Shown: positions 60,280 through 64,000 of the stretch, one piece after another
Layout: each line of letters opens with the position of its first letter
Position numbering within the stretch: position 1 is the first letter of the stretch
DNA from: Chryseobacterium oranimense
GTDB lineage: Bacteria > Bacteroidota > Bacteroidia > Flavobacteriales > Weeksellaceae
Length of the DNA: 64,000 nucleotides
Assembly: GCF_025244725.1 (NCBI RefSeq)
Contig: NZ_CP104203.1
Span: forward strand, 2,418,001-2,482,000
Direction: 5' to 3'
Position numbers and translations under genes: made by a program
The notes under the pieces: generated by a model
Database searches by the model: none
Told to the model about the DNA's origin: nothing
Seen by the model: the letters and a program-made list of their open reading frames with translations, nothing else

Positions 60280-61626
60280 CTACGCTTTTGCTAAAAAACT
60301 TTCGAAGGATGACTGCACAGAAACCGTGCCATCTGACAGGATTTTTTCTAAATTTAGAAATTCAATCTGATTAACGGATGCGGAATCAAAATCTTTCTGG
60401 ACTCTCACATAGTTTTCCGTGAAGCCATACATTTTACCGTCTTTATTTTCGTGCTCCCAAAGAACAGGAAGTGTTTTTCCAAGCTGGGTCTGGTAAAATG
60501 CCATTTTTTTCTTTTCAGAAAGGATTCTGAGCATTTTATTACGTTTTTTTCTTTCCGGGATTGGTACTACACCATCCATATCGGCAGCTTCCGTATTTTC
60601 TCTTTCAGAATAGGTAAATACGTGAAGATAAGTAATAGGAAGTCCGTTTAGGAAGTTATAGGTTTCCATGAATTTTTCTTCTGTTTCACCGGGGAATCCA
60701 ACAATAACGTCTACACCAATGGCAGCATCCGGCATTACCTCACGGATTTTATTGACCCTGTCATTATACAGTTTGGTAAGGTAACGGCGCTTCATTTTTT
60801 TCAATAAATCATCGCATCCTGACTGCAGCGGGATATGAAAATGAGGAACAAAACTTTTGCTTTTGGAAACAAGATCAATGCTTTCATCTTTTAAAAGATT
60901 CGGCTCTATGGAAGAGATACGGATTCTTTCGATTCCTTCTACCTGATCAAGCTCTGAAATTAAATCTAAAAAAGTATGTTCGTGTCTTTTATTACCGAAT
61001 TCGCCTTTACCGTAATCTCCGATATTTACACCGGTAAGAACAATTTCTTTGATGTCTCTTTCAGCAATTTCCCTGGCATTTTTGATTACGTTTTCGATGG
61101 TATCTGAACGAGAAATTCCCCTGGCCAGTGGAATGGTACAGTATGTACATTTGTAATCGCATCCGTCCTGTACTTTCAGGAAAGCCCTTGTTCTGTCACC
61201 AATTGAATAGCTTCCGATAAAGAAATCCGTTTCTTCAATTTCGCATGAATGAACCACTCCTTCACTTTCAGATTTTTCCAGATCATCGAGATAGCTCAGG
61301 ATATTGAACTTTTCTTTGGCTCCCAGAACGAGATCCACACCTTCAATCTGCGAAATTTCTTCAGGTTTCAGCTGGGCATAGCATCCTACGATAACCACCA
61401 GCCCTTCAGGATTGGCTTTCATGGCACGCTTCACATGAAGTTTACACTCACGGTCTGCATTTTCAGTTACTGAACAGGTATTGATCACATAAACATCCGC
61501 TTTATCATCAAAGCTTACCTTATCATAACCTGCATCTGTCAATTGACGGGCAATAGTAGATGTTTCCGCAAAATTTAATTTGCAGCCGAGGGTATGAAAT
61601 GCGGCAGTTCCGTGAAAAGTAGACAT
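60280..61626 (-). CDS. mtaB: tRNA t6A37 C2-methylthiotransferase MtaB
   Basis: This 448-aa protein has the MTTase layout: UPF0004 domain with Cys15, Cys51 and Cys82, a radical-SAM domain with C156-x3-C160-x2-C163 (CDYKCTYC), and a TRAM-like C-terminal region (VLWEHENKDGKMYGFTENYVRV). It adds the methylthio group to t6A37 to give ms2t6A in tRNAs such as tRNA-Lys(UUU). TATCTTTG on the minus strand (61659-61652) fits a -7 element. Substrate is by family; the MiaB alternative is less likely because of sequence length and motif context. Confidence 0.93.
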   Translation of the reverse strand: MSTFHGTAAFHTLGCKLNFAETSTIARQLTDAGYDKVSFDDKADVYVINTCSVTENADRECKLHVKRAMKANPEGLVVIVGCYAQLKPEEISQIEGVDLVLGAKEKFNILSYLDDLEKSESEGVVHSCEIEETDFFIGSYSIGDRTRAFLKVQDGCDYKCTYCTIPLARGISRSDTIENVIKNAREIAERDIKEIVLTGVNIGDYGKGEFGNKRHEHTFLDLISELDQVEGIERIRISSIEPNLLKDESIDLVSKSKSFVPHFHIPLQSGCDDLLKKMKRRYLTKLYNDRVNKIREVMPDAAIGVDVIVGFPGETEEKFMETYNFLNGLPITYLHVFTYSERENTEAADMDGVVPIPERKKRNKMLRILSEKKKMAFYQTQLGKTLPVLWEHENKDGKMYGFTENYVRVQKDFDSASVNQIEFLNLEKILSDGTVSVQSSFESFLAKA

Positions 61627-61695
61627 TATTTACTCGTGAATTTTCTGGGTGCAAAGATAGTAATTTTAATAATAATTCTAAATCGATTCAGTCTA

Positions 61696-62283
61696 TTATT
61701 TAAATTCATCCCTTACTTCAGGACTGTTCTGAAAGCACACCGGTGATGAATTGGAAGATTCTTCCGGCTTAGAAAATTGATCTTTCATTGCAGCATTAAA
61801 CTCCTGAGACTTGTTTCTTGCAATAGAAAGTGTTTTCCAGTCTTCATTTTTGAGCATTTTCGCAATAGAAACGATCTGTCCAATATGATACGGATAATGA
61901 GCCAGCTGCCGCAGAACAGCATCTAAAACAGAATGTGCTTCTCCCCTTATATAAGTTGTGGAATATAAATTCCCTTCATTAATCTGATCAAGGGCTTCAA
62001 AAAGACATTCCCAGCCTTTTTCCCAATAATCTATAACTTCCTGTTTGGTTTTAAAAGTATTCACAAATTCATCATCCCTGTTTCGCCAGGGCTTTTCACC
62101 ATCTTCTGTTAAAAAGTTGGTCCATCTGGAAAGCATATTTCCTGCAATATGCTTAACAATTACTGCGATGGAATTACTTTCATCATTGTACTGCCAAAAG
62201 ATCTGCTCATCAGAAAGCTGCCCGAAGGATTTGTCTCCGAGAGACTTATAATACTTGAAACGGTTGACAAAAAGTTCTTTCAT
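61696..62283 (-). CDS. DUF1572/DinB-like protein
   Basis: This 195-aa protein starts at Met 62283 (62292 is also possible). It has a four-helix DinB-like layout: MKELFVNRFKYYKSLGDKSF, NSIAVIVKHIAGNMLSRWTN with a His, and AHYPYHIGQIVSIAKML with further His residues that could form the metal site. The role is unknown. No other gene is closely linked. Confidence 0.85.
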   Translation of the reverse strand: MKELFVNRFKYYKSLGDKSFGQLSDEQIFWQYNDESNSIAVIVKHIAGNMLSRWTNFLTEDGEKPWRNRDDEFVNTFKTKQEVIDYWEKGWECLFEALDQINEGNLYSTTYIRGEAHSVLDAVLRQLAHYPYHIGQIVSIAKMLKNEDWKTLSIARNKSQEFNAAMKDQFSKPEESSNSSPVCFQNSPEVRDEFK

Positions 62284-62378
62284 ATTTTTCATTTTGTACA
62301 ACTAAAATTAAAGTTATTTTAACAACAAAACCACTTCTTTCGAAATGGTTCTGTCTATATAGTTTATTATTAAAAAGC

Positions 62379-64000
62379 TTAATCCCTGTTTTTAACAACA
62401 ATCCATCCTGAGTATTTGATAGGTGTGCTCAGTTTATCATTTTCATTCCAGCTTACGGAATACCAATAGTTTCCTGTAGGTACTTTCACGCCGCCTCTGC
62501 TGGTTCCTTCCCATTTATAACCGCTAAATTTATCCATCTGGAAGATCATGTTGCCATAGCGGTCAAAAATATTCATGACAAAGTTTTTCTTATTGGCCAA
62601 TGCAGAATAATCAATAAAATCATTGTAGCCGTCACCATTTGGAGTGATTACATTCACCAGATTAGGAACCACAATACTGATTTCTATAGGATCACAATCA
62701 TAAGAATCTTTTACAAATACCATAGCATCTCCTCTTTTGACATTATTGAATTCATTGGAATCCTGCCAGTTGATATTATCCATAGAATATTTATAAGGTG
62801 GCGTACCTCCTATTACAAATACAGTAACGGTAGTGTTTGAAATTTCGATACTGGACACAACAGGCTGTTCGGAAGGATACACTTTTACATTCTGAACTAC
62901 AGTACAGTCTCCTGTTTTAAGTTTTACCCAATAAGTTCCTACTCCTACATTTGTGATAGTCTGGGTTGTAGCTCCTGTACTCCACTCATAGGCATTAAAT
63001 CCAGGTCCGGCATCCAGAGTTGTTCTGTCTTCCACACAGATAATTTTATCCTTAAGAACAGTGGAATAAACCGGAGGAATAACCACGAGTGTAATTTTAG
63101 CAATATTATAACATCCCTGAGCATTGGAAACCCTTACATATACTACACCGTCAGGAGCCGTATAAGGTGAAGGCGTTACAATTTCATTGGTTTGATTGAC
63201 CGCATCTGCCACTGAAGGATAATATTTCTTCCCTGCCCCTGTTTGTGTGGTGACAGACGCTACCGTAAGATTAAAAGATCCTAAAGAAGGAGTCCCGTCA
63301 ATAGCACAGGATCTTAATATAGCATCAGTTACGACAACAACTGGATGAAATTTCAGTGTAATTTGTGCAACAGCGGTACATCCGAATGTAGAAATCACTT
63401 TTACATAAATCGTTGCTTCGGCAGAAGTAAATGCCGATGGATTTGTAATTTCATTGATGCCTGCATTCAGATCTGAAAGTGTGTTATAATATTTCTTGGT
63501 TACCGTTGGATCTGCAATAACATCTGCTGTTGTCAGGTCAAATATTGCCGTTCCTGCATTATTGTTGTTACATTGGGTCAGTATTGCATTTTTTGCGGTG
63601 ATCTTACCATCTCTGAATTTAAATGTTCCGATCTGTTTACATTGATTGAGCGGACTGTTTGGATTGGTCGGATCGGTATAGCTGATACTGAAATAATAAA
63701 TAGAAGTTGTATTTACGGTTGTAGGAACAGTGATCGCATTATTTCCTGTCAATGCATCATTCTGGCTCATATGATAGCTTACACTGAAATGAAGATTCCC
63801 GTTTAAGATTCCTGCAGAAAGGGTAGAAAAATCAAATACAGCAGGATTTGTACAGATAATCACCTCTTTCGGATCTGCCGGATTAGCAGCAGGAACTCCC
63901 GGCGGGATAAAGGGGTACGGCTGTAAAGCAGGATCTGTAAACGGAGAAGCTAATGTTGCAGTTCCGCCCCATGTTAAAGAAAATGGTGCCGTTGTGCTGC
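62379..64000 (-). CDS. C-terminal part of a T9SS type B (CHU_C) sorted protein, partial
   Basis: The frame runs open to the right edge (the apparent start at 63863 is an internal GTG), so only the last 540 or so residues are here. They contain repeated PKD/immunoglobulin-like modules with the pattern TTADVIADPTVTKKYYNTLSDLNAGINEI and a YEWSTGATTQTI Ig-like module. The C-terminal domain (NVITPNGDGYNDFIDYSALANKKNF ... GNYWYSVSW) is the CHU_C type B T9SS sorting signal. It is a large surface or secreted adhesin-like protein. The upstream part is missing, so overall length and role are unknown. Confidence 0.9.
   Translation of the reverse strand, partial: STTAPFSLTWGGTATLASPFTDPALQPYPFIPPGVPAANPADPKEVIICTNPAVFDFSTLSAGILNGNLHFSVSYHMSQNDALTGNNAITVPTTVNTTSIYYFSISYTDPTNPNSPLNQCKQIGTFKFRDGKITAKNAILTQCNNNNAGTAIFDLTTADVIADPTVTKKYYNTLSDLNAGINEITNPSAFTSAEATIYVKVISTFGCTAVAQITLKFHPVVVVTDAILRSCAIDGTPSLGSFNLTVASVTTQTGAGKKYYPSVADAVNQTNEIVTPSPYTAPDGVVYVRVSNAQGCYNIAKITLVVIPPVYSTVLKDKIICVEDRTTLDAGPGFNAYEWSTGATTQTITNVGVGTYWVKLKTGDCTVVQNVKVYPSEQPVVSSIEISNTTVTVFVIGGTPPYKYSMDNINWQDSNEFNNVKRGDAMVFVKDSYDCDPIEISIVVPNLVNVITPNGDGYNDFIDYSALANKKNFVMNIFDRYGNMIFQMDKFSGYKWEGTSRGGVKVPTGNYWYSVSWNENDKLSTPIKYSGWIVVKNRD

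Noticed and set aside
63861-63863. GTG as the start of the type B T9SS protein
   Set aside because: The same frame stays open to the right edge with matching composition, so the gene is truncated by the window and the GTG is internal.

Overview
The window is AT-rich chromosomal DNA from a member of the Bacteroidota, most likely a Chryseobacterium-type flavobacterium. The evidence is a complete gldK-gldL-gldM-gldN set (type IX secretion core), C-terminal T9SS sorting domains on several secreted proteins, DUF4270 and TamB proteins of the Bacteroidota kind, a split transketolase, many SPII lipoproteins, and promoters of the Bacteroidota form (-33 TTTG, about 19 bases, -7 TAnnTTTG). The genus is an inference from gene content.

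Layout. 1-1.6 kb: a short plus-strand run (end of an unknown gene, a TMEM175-type channel, a YjdI-like Fe-S protein, an OsmC-like protein, a small GNAT). 1.7-8.1 kb: a sodium:solute symporter, a GDSL esterase, an exported hypothetical protein, the two transketolase subunits and a BspA-type repeat protein with a T9SS signal. 8.1-12.1 kb: a long AT-rich intergenic region, then a grasp-with-spasm RiPP locus (68-aa precursor, lipoprotein, ATP-grasp ligase, a 60-aa protein, a SPASM protein). 12.1-22.7 kb: housekeeping genes (Lrp regulator, giant tamB, tsaD, rsmE, trmH-like, ansA, tRNA-Ser). 22.8-27.3 kb: DUF2490 protein, M20 peptidase, lipoproteins. 27.3-36.5 kb: a polymorphic-toxin operon on the minus strand (T9SS-sorted protein, large SpvB/YD-like protein, possible tiny ORF, RHS protein ending in a deaminase-like toxin, putative immunity protein). 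36.6-42.4 kb: an RND efflux operon. 43.5-45.8 kb: small lipoproteins, a SemiSWEET and an FAD oxidoreductase. 45.8-55 kb: gldKLMN, glmS, a DUF4270 lipoprotein and a truncated glycogen-synthase-like protein, divergent from panC. 56.1-56.8 kb: four tRNA genes (three Lys, one Leu), two of the Lys genes lying in a recent direct duplication. 56.9-64 kb: aroK, an S4 protein, an FKBP-like lipoprotein, an FMN glutamate-synthase-like protein, mtaB, a DinB-like protein and the C-terminal part of a T9SS type B adhesin-like protein that runs off the end.

How the parts relate. GldKLMN is the secretion machine that would export the T9SS-tagged proteins at 6.6, 34.9 and 62.4 kb. TsaD and MtaB act in turn on A37 of tRNAs that read ANN codons, such as the three tRNA-Lys(UUU) encoded here. 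The most unusual items are the RiPP locus, whose SPASM protein has lost the radical-SAM cysteine motif, and the RHS toxin locus with a deaminase-like tip. Dispersed hairpins (REP-like) recur between genes. No CRISPR array, transposase or phage gene was seen.
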